This document shows positions 56,047 to 63,422 of a stretch of DNA of 63,805 bases, one piece after another. A model generated the notes under the pieces. The model was not told the origin of the DNA, did no database searches, and saw nothing but the letters and a program-made list of their open reading frames with translations. The first letter of the stretch is position 1. Every line of letters begins with the position of its first letter. This DNA comes from Streptomyces sp. NRRL F-2580 (GTDB lineage: Bacteria; Actinomycetota; Actinomycetes; Streptomycetales; Streptomycetaceae). Made by a program: the position numbers and the translations under genes. The stretch is taken from NCBI RefSeq assembly GCF_000720115.1, contig NZ_JOIR01000038.1, positions 1 to 63,805 on the forward strand. The letters are read 5' to 3'.

Positions 56047-58194
56047 TCACCACCCGCCCGGATCCCCCGCCGCCACCGCGAACACCGACCCGTCGGGCGC
56101 CCCCGCGAACACCTGCCCACCCCCGACGACGGGCGCGGGCAGGGTGGACGCGTAGCTCTGCTCACCGCCCAGCCTGGGCTTCGTCTGCCCCAGGAGGCGG
56201 CTCGCGCCGTCGACGGCCAGCAGCCGCCCGTCCGAGGCCGTCAGATGGATCCGCCCGTCGTGGACCACCGGCCGCGAGCCCACGGCCACGCCCGTCTCCA
56301 GCCGCCATTCCTCGCGCTCCGCCCCTACCGCGGCCAGGGCGCCCGAGGTGCCGAAGACGTACACCCGGCCCTCGGGGCCGACCGTGGCCTGGGCCTCCAG
56401 CAACGGCGACGAGAGGGGGATCCGGCGTACGGCTCGCGTCGTGAGGTCCACCCGCACGACGGCCCTGGTCACAGCGCCGGACGCGGACCGCGTGTCACCC
56501 TCCAGCAGGTAGAGCCCGCCGGCCGCCGCGCCAACCGGTTCCAGCAGCGCCGGACTACGGACCTGCCAGCGCACCGCGCCGTTCGCGGCATCGACAGCGG
56601 AGACCTGGGTCGACTTCCCGTCGGCTCCCGGCGCGCAGAGGTACAGGCCGGCGCCCCCCGACGGGTCCGGTTCGGCGAGCCATGCGGAGCCGGCTCCGCC
56701 GATGTGCTGCTCCCAGCGTGTCCCGCCCGTGGCCGCGTCGAGCATGGTGGCCTTTCCGTCCGCGCTCGTGACGAGCAGCAGACTTCCCACGGGCACCACC
56801 CGCCCGCCCTCCGGCAGGGCCCGCTTCCACCGCTGCGTACCGGCTGCCGCATCCAGGGCCCGCAGGACCCTTCCGCCGTCGTCCACTGCGAACACCAGTC
56901 CCGCGGCGTGCAGCGGAGTCGCATTCGGTGTCATCCGCGATGCGGGTGCCGCTCCTCGCACGGACCACACCACCGAGCCGTTGGCGGGGTCGAGTCGGGC
57001 GGCCGCCAGCCCCGGCCCCGAGCAGTAGAGGGCTCCGGCCGACCACGAGCAGGCCGGAACGGGATTGCCCCCGCTCCCTTCGCCCACGCGTACCGCCCAC
57101 GGCGGCCCGGCCTTCGCCCCGGGACCGGGCTCCGCGGGCCCCGCGTGCACGGTGGAGTGCGCCGTCGGTTCCGCGTCCGTCCCGTACGAGAGGTATCCGC
57201 CGAGCGCCCCACCGGACAGCAGCAACGCGCCGCAGACCGACAGGACCAGCCGTGACCGCCGCCGCGGCGGCGGGGTGGGTACGGGCTGCTCGGCGACGAT
57301 CCGGTCCCGCCGGTGGGTGACCTCCAGCGGGTTCGGTCCGCGCGGCCCGGGGATGAAGGCCCGGGTGTCCTCCGACGTCGGATAGGCCAGCGCACGTAGT
57401 TCACCGATCAGTGCGTCAGGGGTCGGGCGTTCGGCGGGGTTCTTCGCGAGGCAGGACTCGACGAGGGGTATCAGGGCCGTCGGAAGACCGGTCAGATCGG
57501 GGTCGTGGTGGACGACCTGGTACGCCACCAGATAGGGACTGTCGGAGTCGAAGGGGCCGCGTCCGGTCGCTGCGTGCACGAGTACGGCGCCCATCGCGAA
57601 CACGTCCGCCGCAGGCCCCACTTCCCTGGGCCGCTGGAACTGCTCGGGCGCCATGAAGGGCGGTGTCCCGATCAGCTTTCCGGTCTCCGTCCGCAGGTCG
57701 CTGTCGGTCGGCCGCGAGATCCCGAAGTCGATGACCCGTACTCCGTCGGGCGCCATCAGAACGTTGCTCGGCTTCAGATCCCGGTGCACCACACCGGCCC
57801 GGTGGATGTCCCGCAGCGCCTCTGCGAGTCCGGCGCCGAGCCGGGCCAGTTCGGTCGGATCGAGCACCCGCTCCCGCACCCGCTCGGCGAGTGTCGGTGC
57901 GTCGATGAACAGGGTGGCCATCCAGGGCCGTTCGGCGTCCGGATCGGCGTCCACGACGGGTGCGGTGAACGCCCCGCTCACACGACGCGCCGCGGCGACT
58001 TCCTGCCGGAACCGGGCCCGGAACTCCGGATCCACCGCGTGTTCGGGATGCACGATCTTGACGGCGAGTTTCAGTCCCGACGCGGAGGTGGCGAGGTGGA
58101 CGACGCCCATACCGCCCGAACCCAGGACGGATTCCAGCCGGTACTGCCCGGCGTACTCCGGAAAGCCCGCCCGATCCCTGTGCAGCGACTGCAC
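56047..58194 (-). CDS. PknB-type Ser/Thr protein kinase with external PQQ-like beta-propeller
   Basis: A 715-residue receptor-like kinase. The kinase domain (about 18-280) shows Gly loop GSGGMG at 25-30, Lys46 in AVKIVHP, HRDLKPSN at 137-144, DFG at 156-158 and MAPEQF. A juxtamembrane Pro/Arg linker and one helix near 321-340 follow. The outer part holds about seven PQQ/WD-like repeats (for example LDAATGGTRWEQHIGG). Ligand sensing by the propeller is likely. GTG 58194 was chosen; GTG 58230 is possible. Diverges from the SH3 gene. Confidence 0.88.
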   Translation of the reverse strand: MQSLHRDRAGFPEYAGQYRLESVLGSGGMGVVHLATSASGLKLAVKIVHPEHAVDPEFRARFRQEVAAARRVSGAFTAPVVDADPDAERPWMATLFIDAPTLAERVRERVLDPTELARLGAGLAEALRDIHRAGVVHRDLKPSNVLMAPDGVRVIDFGISRPTDSDLRTETGKLIGTPPFMAPEQFQRPREVGPAADVFAMGAVLVHAATGRGPFDSDSPYLVAYQVVHHDPDLTGLPTALIPLVESCLAKNPAERPTPDALIGELRALAYPTSEDTRAFIPGPRGPNPLEVTHRRDRIVAEQPVPTPPPRRRSRLVLSVCGALLLSGGALGGYLSYGTDAEPTAHSTVHAGPAEPGPGAKAGPPWAVRVGEGSGGNPVPACSWSAGALYCSGPGLAAARLDPANGSVVWSVRGAAPASRMTPNATPLHAAGLVFAVDDGGRVLRALDAAAGTQRWKRALPEGGRVVPVGSLLLVTSADGKATMLDAATGGTRWEQHIGGAGSAWLAEPDPSGGAGLYLCAPGADGKSTQVSAVDAANGAVRWQVRSPALLEPVGAAAGGLYLLEGDTRSASGAVTRAVVRVDLTTRAVRRIPLSSPLLEAQATVGPEGRVYVFGTSGALAAVGAEREEWRLETGVAVGSRPVVHDGRIHLTASDGRLLAVDGASRLLGQTKPRLGGEQSYASTLPAPVVGGGQVFAGAPDGSVFAVAAGDPGGW

Positions 58195-58301
58195 CGCTGA
58201 CCACCCCCGCCGGAGCCTAGTCGATGGCACCTGGCTATCTCCAAGGTCCTGCTACCCTGCGCGAGTTGCGCAGCGCAACGCTCAGGGGGGGGAGTTTTCG
58301 C

Positions 58302-58601
58302 ATGTCCGAAAAGAGTGAGCCCGGTCAGGTCCAGAGCCTCGCCGCGGAGTCCGGTTTCCAGACCTTTCCGGTTGCTCCCGGCTACCAGGTGAACGTCCGC
58401 AGCGGCCCGGGCACCAGCTACTCCATCGTCAAGGTCCTGCCGTACGACTCGTACGTCTCGATCCGCTGCCAGGGTCCCGGTACGACGGTCTCCGGTCCGT
58501 ACGGCACGACGGACATCTGGGACTGCATCGGCAACGGCCAGTTCGTCTCCGACGCCTATGTCAAGACGGGCAGCGACGGCTACGTCGCCACCCGCTGCTG
58601 A
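58302..58601 (+). CDS. small SH3-domain (SH3b-like) protein
   Basis: A 99-residue protein with one bacterial SH3 domain: FPVAPGYQVNVRSGPGTSYSIV at the start, VSIRCQGPGTTVSGPYGTTDIWDCIGNGQFVSDAYVKT at the end. No signal peptide is visible, although such domains often act in the wall. The stop at 58599-58601 looks secondary: the next 290 bases encode a second related SH3 unit in shifted frame. Diverges from the kinase gene, with an AG-rich Shine-Dalgarno. Confidence 0.8.
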   Translation: MSEKSEPGQVQSLAAESGFQTFPVAPGYQVNVRSGPGTSYSIVKVLPYDSYVSIRCQGPGTTVSGPYGTTDIWDCIGNGQFVSDAYVKTGSDGYVATRC

Positions 58602-58895
58602 CTTGCTCACGCCGGCCGCCGCGACCGAGGCGTCGGCCGGTTCCGGTGACCCGATGTTCCCGGTCGCGCCCGGCTACCGACTGAACGTCCGCAGGGGCCC
58701 CGGCACCAACGACTCGGTCGTCGAGGTCCTGCCGCCCGGCGCGACCGTCTCGCTCCGCTGCCAGTGCGAGGGCACCACCGTCTCGGGCCCGTACGGCACG
58801 AGGACATCCGGGACCGCATGGGCAACTGCCGGTTCGTCTCCGACGCGTACGTGAAGACGGCCAGCGACGGCTACGTCACCCACCAGTGCGGCTGA
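58602..58895 (+). pseudogene. second SH3 unit disrupted by two compensating frameshifts
   Basis: Right after the SH3 gene stop, the sequence encodes a linker (LLTPAAATEASAG) and a second SH3 domain (FPVAPGYRLNVRRGPGTNDSVV) in the +1 frame. At about 58800 one base is missing relative to copy one. The original frame then resumes with DAYVKTASDGYV and stops at 58893-58895. One insertion near 58597 plus one deletion near 58802 would explain both changes. Copy two also has degenerate residues (DIWDC became DIRDR). Confidence 0.7.
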
Positions 58896-58961
58896 CGCAG
58901 ACCCCGTCTGACACGTGAGACACACCCGGTCCGGCCGGCCCGGCGGGAGATAATCGCTGCT

Positions 58962-59519
58962 GTGAGCGACGACCAGCGAGACCAGACCCTCCCCCAGCTA
59001 CCGCTGGGGGGACCCCCCACCGAGCCGGCCGCGCAGGCCCCGGGCCCCACCGGCCCCGAGCCCGAGCCGATCCCGTTCTTCGGCACCACCTGGGTGAACC
59101 ACGACGGCGGCTACGCCCTGCGCCGCGCCGGCGTCGCGATCGGCTCACTGGTCACCGCCGTCGCCGCCGCCGTACTGCTGCGCCTGTCCTACGAGGGCCT
59201 GGAGATCGGCAACGTCGGCCCGTTCCTCAGCATCTCGGTCGTCGTCCTCTTCGCGATCGCCAGCGCCATCGCCTTCGTCAAGACCTGGGACTCCTTCAGC
59301 CGCCGCCCCGCCCCGTCCTCCGACGAGGCCGCCCTCAAGGGCCTCAAGGCGATCGGTTTCATCGGCTCCCTCATCGCGTACTTCCTGCGCTGCCTCGCCG
59401 AGGCCCCGGGCGAGAAGCTCCGCCGCGCCGAGTACGAGCGCGCCCGGGCCGACTTCGCCCGCCGCCGCAGCTCCCGTACGGGGAACCCGGCCGGCCGCCG
59501 CCCCAAGCGCAAGAAGTAG
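58962..59519 (+). CDS. membrane protein of unknown function carrying a family B repeat in its N-terminus
   Basis: A 185-residue protein. The N-terminus (1-40) is Pro/Gln-rich and partly encoded by the dispersed repeat at 58990-59019. Two or three hydrophobic helices lie at about 56-75, 83-107 and 127-143. A basic tail (RRPKRKK) closes it. No family domain is recognised. GTG start at 58962. Confidence 0.7.
   Translation: MSDDQRDQTLPQLPLGGPPTEPAAQAPGPTGPEPEPIPFFGTTWVNHDGGYALRRAGVAIGSLVTAVAAAVLLRLSYEGLEIGNVGPFLSISVVVLFAIASAIAFVKTWDSFSRRPAPSSDEAALKGLKAIGFIGSLIAYFLRCLAEAPGEKLRRAEYERARADFARRRSSRTGNPAGRRPKRKK
58990..59019. repeat. dispersed repeat family B, copy 1 (inside a gene)
   Basis: CCCCCAGCTACCGCTGGGGG core with a 6-bp hairpin CCCAGC/GCTGGG at 58993-59008, followed by a C-run. 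Here it codes for residues 10-20 of the membrane protein (LPQLPLGGPP). A near-identical copy is at 61234-61262. Confidence 0.8.
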
Positions 59520-59559
59520 ACCCCGAGCGGCCCGCCCCCACCTCGCTCTGCCCGGGCGA

Positions 59560-59588
59560 TTGACGGCGGGCACAGCCGGGAGCATTAT
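59560..59588 (+). promoter_or_regulatory. consensus-like promoter of the ABC-2 transporter operon
   Basis: -35 TTGACG (59560-59565), 17-base spacer and -10 CATTAT (59583-59588). Transcription would begin near 59595, at or just before the ATGATG start, so the mRNA is probably leaderless. Confidence 0.7.
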
Positions 59589-59606
59589 TCATCACATGAT
59601 GAATAA
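59585..59606. promoter_or_regulatory. 22-bp perfect palindrome (candidate operator)
   Basis: TTATTCATCA and its complement TGATGAATAA surround a CA centre. The site overlaps the -10 box, the start point and both ATG codons. Binding of a dimeric repressor here would block expression. No regulator gene is adjacent. Confidence 0.75.
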
Positions 59607-60420
59607 CCAGTCCGAGGGAGCCCCGGCAGCCCTGCACGCCCACGGCCTGAGCGTCCGGCGCGGAACCGGCCGCACCCCCCGCACCGTCATCGACTCCATC
59701 GCCTTCGACGTCCCCCGCGGCCGCATCACCGGCCTCCTCGGCCCCTCCGGCTGCGGAAAATCCACCCTCATGCGCTCCATCGTCGGCACCCAGGCCCACG
59801 TCACCGGCACCCTCGACGTCCTCGGCCGCCCCGCCGGCCACCCCGAGCTCCGCTCCCGCATCGGCTACGTCACCCAGGCGCCCAGCGTCTACGACGACCT
59901 CACCGTCCGGCAGAACCTCGACTACTTCGCCGCCGTCCTGGACCCTTCCCCTCGCTTCGCCGGGAAGACCCCTCGCCGCGCCGCCGCCGACCGTCGCGCC
60001 GAAGCCGTCCGCCAGGCCGTCGCCGACGTCGACCTCACCACCCACGCCGACGCCCTCGCCGGCAACCTCTCCGGCGGCCAGCGCAGCCGCGTGTCCCTCG
60101 CCGTCGCCCTGCTCGGTACCCCCGAGCTCCTCGTCCTCGACGAACCCACCGTCGGCCTCGACCCCGTCCTGCGCCGCGACCTGTGGAACCTCTTCCACGA
60201 CATCGCCGCCACCCGCGGCGCGACGCTCCTCGTCTCCTCCCACGTGATGGACGAGGCCGAGCGCTGCCACGACCTCCTCCTCATGCGCGGAGGCCGCATC
60301 CTCGCCCAGGGCACCCCCGACGCCCTGCGCACCCGTACCCACTCCGTCACCGTCGAAGAAGGCTTCCTGCGCCTCGTCGACGAAGCCAACGCACTCGCCG
60401 CCCAGGAGACGACGCCGTGA
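59596..60420 (+). CDS. ABC-2 type transporter ATP-binding protein
   Basis: A 274-residue ATPase. Walker A GPSGCGKS lies at 49-56, Q-loop in YVTQAPS, signature NLSGGQ at 157-162 and Walker B LLVLDEP at 178-184, with the H-loop in SSHVMDEAE. It is typical of drug or antibiotic exporters (DrrA/NatA type). It probably powers the permease that follows with a 4-base overlap. ATG 59596 or 59599 (ATGATG) both lie within the operator. Confidence 0.9.
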   Translation: MMNNQSEGAPAALHAHGLSVRRGTGRTPRTVIDSIAFDVPRGRITGLLGPSGCGKSTLMRSIVGTQAHVTGTLDVLGRPAGHPELRSRIGYVTQAPSVYDDLTVRQNLDYFAAVLDPSPRFAGKTPRRAAADRRAEAVRQAVADVDLTTHADALAGNLSGGQRSRVSLAVALLGTPELLVLDEPTVGLDPVLRRDLWNLFHDIAATRGATLLVSSHVMDEAERCHDLLLMRGGRILAQGTPDALRTRTHSVTVEEGFLRLVDEANALAAQETTP

Positions 60421-61154
60421 ACAGTGCCCGCACCACCGCCACCGCCGCCCGCGTCCTGCGCCAGCTCCGCCACGACCCGCGCTCCATCGCGCTGATGCTC
60501 CTGGTCCCCGTACTGATGCTCACGCTGCTGCGCTTCGTCTTCGACGGCACCCCCCGCACCTTCGACAGCATCGGCGCGTCCCTCCTCGGGATCTTCCCCC
60601 TCATCACCATGTTCCTGGTGACCTCGATCGCCACCCTGCGCGAGCGCACCTCCGGCACCCTCGAACGCCTCCTCGCCATGCCGCTCGGCAAGGGCGACCT
60701 CATCGCCGGCTACGCCCTCGCCTTCGGCGCCGTAGCCGTCCTCCAGTCCCTCCTCGCCACCGGCCTCGCCCTCTGGCTCCTCGGCCTCGACGTCGTCGGA
60801 TCCCCCTGGCTGCTCCTGCTCGTCGCCCTCCTCGACGCCCTCCTCGGCACGGCCCTCGGCCTCTTCGTCTCCGCCTTCGCCGCGTCCGAGTTCCAGGCCG
60901 TCCAGTTCATGCCGGCGGTGATCTTCCCCCAGCTGCTCCTCTGCGGCCTGTTCGCCGCCCGCGCCACCATGCACCCGGTCCTCGAAGGCCTCTCGGACGT
61001 CCTGCCCATGTCGTACGCCGTCGACGGCATGACCCAGGTCCTCACCCACACCGACATGACCGCCGACTTCGTCCGCGACGCCGTGATCGTCGCCGCCTGC
61101 GCCCTGCTCGTACTCGCCCTCGGCGCGGCCACCCTCCGCCGCCGCACCCCCTGA
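60417..61154 (+). CDS. ABC-2 type transporter permease
   Basis: A 245-residue membrane protein with six predicted helices and the ABC-2 signature RERTSGTLERLLAMPLGKGDLIAGYAL. The C-terminal segment LPMSYAVDGM is typical of DrrB-like permeases. GTG at 60417 overlaps the ATPase stop. The substrate is unknown. A nearby repressor is missing, but the palindrome upstream implies inducible control. Confidence 0.9.
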   Translation: MNSARTTATAARVLRQLRHDPRSIALMLLVPVLMLTLLRFVFDGTPRTFDSIGASLLGIFPLITMFLVTSIATLRERTSGTLERLLAMPLGKGDLIAGYALAFGAVAVLQSLLATGLALWLLGLDVVGSPWLLLLVALLDALLGTALGLFVSAFAASEFQAVQFMPAVIFPQLLLCGLFAARATMHPVLEGLSDVLPMSYAVDGMTQVLTHTDMTADFVRDAVIVAACALLVLALGAATLRRRTP

Positions 61155-61233
61155 CCGCACTCCGGACGGCCCCGCCCCCCTGGCCGCCCGGGTGCAAGGA
61201 TGAAGACGTATAGGCAGCTCACGCGCAACAACA

Positions 61234-61262
61234 TCCCCCAGCTACCGCTGGGAGGTCCCCAG
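61234..61262. repeat. dispersed repeat family B, copy 2 (proC leader)
   Basis: CCCCCAGCTACCGCTGGGAG with hairpin CCCAGC/GCTGGG at 61237-61252, ending 16 bases before the proC start. Nearly the same as 58990-59019. Confidence 0.8.
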
Positions 61263-61278
61263 GCGAGGTGGATCGGGC

Positions 61279-62088
61279 ATGACCCAGACAGTCGCAGTCC
61301 TCGGTACCGGCAAGATCGGTGAGGCCCTGCTCAGCGGAATGATCCGCGGCGGCTGGCCCGCCTCGAAGCTCCTCGTCACGGCTCGCCGCGCCGACCGGGC
61401 CGAGGAGCTCCGCACCCGCTACGGCGTCGAGGCCGTCTCCAACGCCGAAGCCGCCAAGCGCGCCGACACCCTCATCCTCACGGTCAAGCCCCAGGACATG
61501 GCCAAGCTCCTCGACGAGCTCGCCCCGCACGTCCCCGCCGACCGCCTCGTCATCAGCGGCGCCGCCGGCATCCCCACCTCCTTCTTCGAGGAACGGCTCA
61601 GCCCCGGCACCCCCGTCGTCCGCGTCATGACGAACACCCCCGCCCTCGTCGACGAGGCCATGTCCGTCATCTCCGCCGGCAGCCACGCCACCGCCGAGCA
61701 CCTCGCCCACACCGAGGAGATCTTCGGCGGCGTCGGCAAGACCCTGCGCGTCCCCGAATCCCAGCAGGACGCCGCCACCGCCCTCTCCGGCTCCGGCCCC
61801 GCGTACTTCTACTTCCTCGTCGAGGCCATGACCGACGCCGGCATCCTCCTCGGCCTGCCCCGCGCCCAGGCCCACGACCTGATCGTCCAGGCCGCCATCG
61901 GCGCCGCCGTGATGCTCCGCGACAGCGGCGAGCACCCGGTCAAGCTCCGCGAGGCCGTCACCTCCCCGGCCGGTACGACGATCAACGCCATCGTCGAGCT
62001 GGAACGGCACGGCGTCCGCGCCGCCCTCATCGCCGCCCTCGAAGCGGCCCGCGACCGCAGCCGCGAGCTCGCCTCCGGCAACAGCTGA
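61279..62088 (+). CDS. proC: pyrroline-5-carboxylate reductase
   Basis: A 269-residue enzyme making proline from 1-pyrroline-5-carboxylate with NAD(P)H. The Rossmann motif is VAVLGTGKIGEALLSG at the N-terminus. The catalytic domain shows ALSGSGPAYFYFLVEAM and the C-terminal signature REAVTSPAGTTINAI. ATG at 61279. A family B repeat hairpin occupies its short leader. Confidence 0.96.
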   Translation: MTQTVAVLGTGKIGEALLSGMIRGGWPASKLLVTARRADRAEELRTRYGVEAVSNAEAAKRADTLILTVKPQDMAKLLDELAPHVPADRLVISGAAGIPTSFFEERLSPGTPVVRVMTNTPALVDEAMSVISAGSHATAEHLAHTEEIFGGVGKTLRVPESQQDAATALSGSGPAYFYFLVEAMTDAGILLGLPRAQAHDLIVQAAIGAAVMLRDSGEHPVKLREAVTSPAGTTINAIVELERHGVRAALIAALEAARDRSRELASGNS

Positions 62089-62100
62089 GACACCCGTACC

Positions 62101-62132
62101 GGTGGGGGCCCGCAGCACGCGGGACCCCCACC
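62101..62132. terminator. bidirectional terminator between proC and trpS
   Basis: GGTGGGGGCCCGC (62101-62113) pairs with GCGGGACCCCCACC (62119-62132) with one bulged base and a five-base loop. Confidence 0.8.
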
Positions 62133-62134
62133 CG

Positions 62135-63133
62135 TCACGGCTCCAGCAACCCGATGGCCCGGTACGCCCGGTCCACCACGGGCCGCGCCAGCTCCCGGGC
62201 CCGCCCGGCGCCCTGCCGCAGTACCTTCTCCACCTGCGCCGGATCGCCGGCCAGCTCCGCGTGCCGCTCCTGCACCGGCCGCAGCAGCTCGACCACGGCG
62301 TCGGCGACATCCCGCTTGAGCGCCCCGTACCCGCCGTACCCGTCCGCGAGCACGGCCGGATCACCCCCGGTACAGGCCGCCAGGATGTCCAGCAGATTCG
62401 CGACACCGGGCCGCGCCTCCCGGTCGTAGACCACGCCGCCGTCCCCGCTGTCGGTGACCGCCCGCATCACCTTCTTGCGCACGACCCCCGGCTCGTCGAG
62501 CAGATAGACGATCCCCGCCCCGTTCTCATGGGACTTCCCCATCTTCGAGGTCGGCTCCTGCAGGTCCATGACCCGCGCGGCCACCGCCGGGAGCGTCGCC
62601 TTCGGCACGGTGAAGGTGTGCCCGTACCGCTGGTTGAAGCGCACCGCCAGATCGCGCGTCAGCTCCACGTGCTGCCGCTGGTCCTCCCCGACCGGCACCT
62701 CCTGGGCGCCGTACGCCAGGATGTCGGCGGCCATCAGCACGGGATAGGTGAGCAGCGACAGCCGTACGCCCTCCCCGGAGACCTGTGCCTTCGCCGCCTT
62801 CTCCTTGTACTGGATCATCCGCCGCAGCTCCCCGTCGGTGGCGGTGCACTCCAGCAGGTACGCCAGCCGCGTGTGCTCGTCGACATGGCTCTGCACGAAG
62901 AGCGTGCACCGCTGCGGATCCAGCCCGGCGGCGAGCAGCAGCGTCGCCGCCTGCCGGCTCAGCCTCCGTACGCGCGCCGGCTCGTGCTCGACGGTCAGCG
63001 CGTGGAGATCGACGACGCAGAACAGCGCCTCGTCCGCGCCCTGGTCGGCGGCGACCCACTGCCGTACGGCCCCCAGGTAGTTCCCCAGCGTCAGATGACC
63101 CGTCGGCTTGACCCCGCTGAAGATCCTCGTCAT
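62135..63133 (-). CDS. trpS: tryptophanyl-tRNA synthetase
   Basis: A 332-residue class I synthetase charging tRNA-Trp. The HIGH-like motif is in PTGHLTLGN (10-18), the KMSKS loop is KMGKS at 197-201, and the tRNA/ATP region has VGEDQRQHVEL. In S. coelicolor the auxiliary trpRS1, resistant to indolmycin, is controlled by ribosome-mediated attenuation. The same arrangement is seen here, with a Trp-Trp leader peptide and terminator upstream, so this is probably its orthologue. ATG at 63131-63133. Convergent with proC. Confidence 0.93.
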   Translation of the reverse strand: MTRIFSGVKPTGHLTLGNYLGAVRQWVAADQGADEALFCVVDLHALTVEHEPARVRRLSRQAATLLLAAGLDPQRCTLFVQSHVDEHTRLAYLLECTATDGELRRMIQYKEKAAKAQVSGEGVRLSLLTYPVLMAADILAYGAQEVPVGEDQRQHVELTRDLAVRFNQRYGHTFTVPKATLPAVAARVMDLQEPTSKMGKSHENGAGIVYLLDEPGVVRKKVMRAVTDSGDGGVVYDREARPGVANLLDILAACTGGDPAVLADGYGGYGALKRDVADAVVELLRPVQERHAELAGDPAQVEKVLRQGAGRARELARPVVDRAYRAIGLLEP

Positions 63134-63202
63134 GTCCTGCTCTCCCTGTGTGTGAGTGGTGTCGGAGCCACCGCGTCGGGCGACCGAGCCACTCCCGGGA
63201 GG

Positions 63203-63236
63203 GAGAAACAAAAACGGCCGCCGTAGCGGCGGCCGT
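63203..63236 (-). terminator. attenuator terminator of trpS
   Basis: On the minus strand ACGGCCGCCG (63227-63236 side) pairs with CGGCGGCCGT in a perfect 10-bp stem with a 3-base loop, followed by GTTTTTGTTT. It lies between the leader peptide and the trpS start. Confidence 0.85.
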
Positions 63237-63314
63237 GAGCGCATGCGTGCTCGCGTGGAAGGTCGGCCGCCGTCAGGCGGCCCACCAGCGAAGGCTGAGC
63301 GTGAGCGCATGCGT
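63234..63314. repeat. 15-bp direct repeat in the trpS leader
   Basis: CGTGAGCGCATGCGT occurs exactly at 63234-63248 and 63300-63314, 66 bases apart. The first copy touches the attenuator stem; the second encodes residues 3-7 of the leader peptide. Confidence 0.85.
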
Positions 63315-63320
63315 AGTCAT
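63273..63320 (-). CDS. trpS leader peptide with tandem Trp codons
   Basis: A 15-residue frame, MTTHALTLSLRWWAA, with an ATG at 63318-63320 and a stop at 63273-63275. Two adjacent TGG codons (63282-63287) lie directly before a GGCCGCC ... GGCGGCC fold. Ribosome stalling at these codons under low charged tRNA-Trp would favour an antiterminator and allow trpS transcription. Too short for normal gene finders. Confidence 0.85.
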   Translation of the reverse strand: MTTHALTLSLRWWAA

Positions 63321-63393
63321 GGGCCCAGCGTAGAGGGCCGGCGATGAAGACGGGGTGAGTTTCGGGAGCCCGCGCGTCGTCGGTCAGCGGGGG

Positions 63394-63422
63394 TTGACAC
63401 ACGTGTGCCCGGTCCGTAAGGT
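63394..63422 (+). promoter_or_regulatory. upstream rRNA operon promoter
   Basis: TTGACA (63394-63399), a 17-base spacer and TAAGGT (63417-63422). It is the clearest of several promoters expected before a Streptomyces rRNA operon. Confidence 0.75.
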
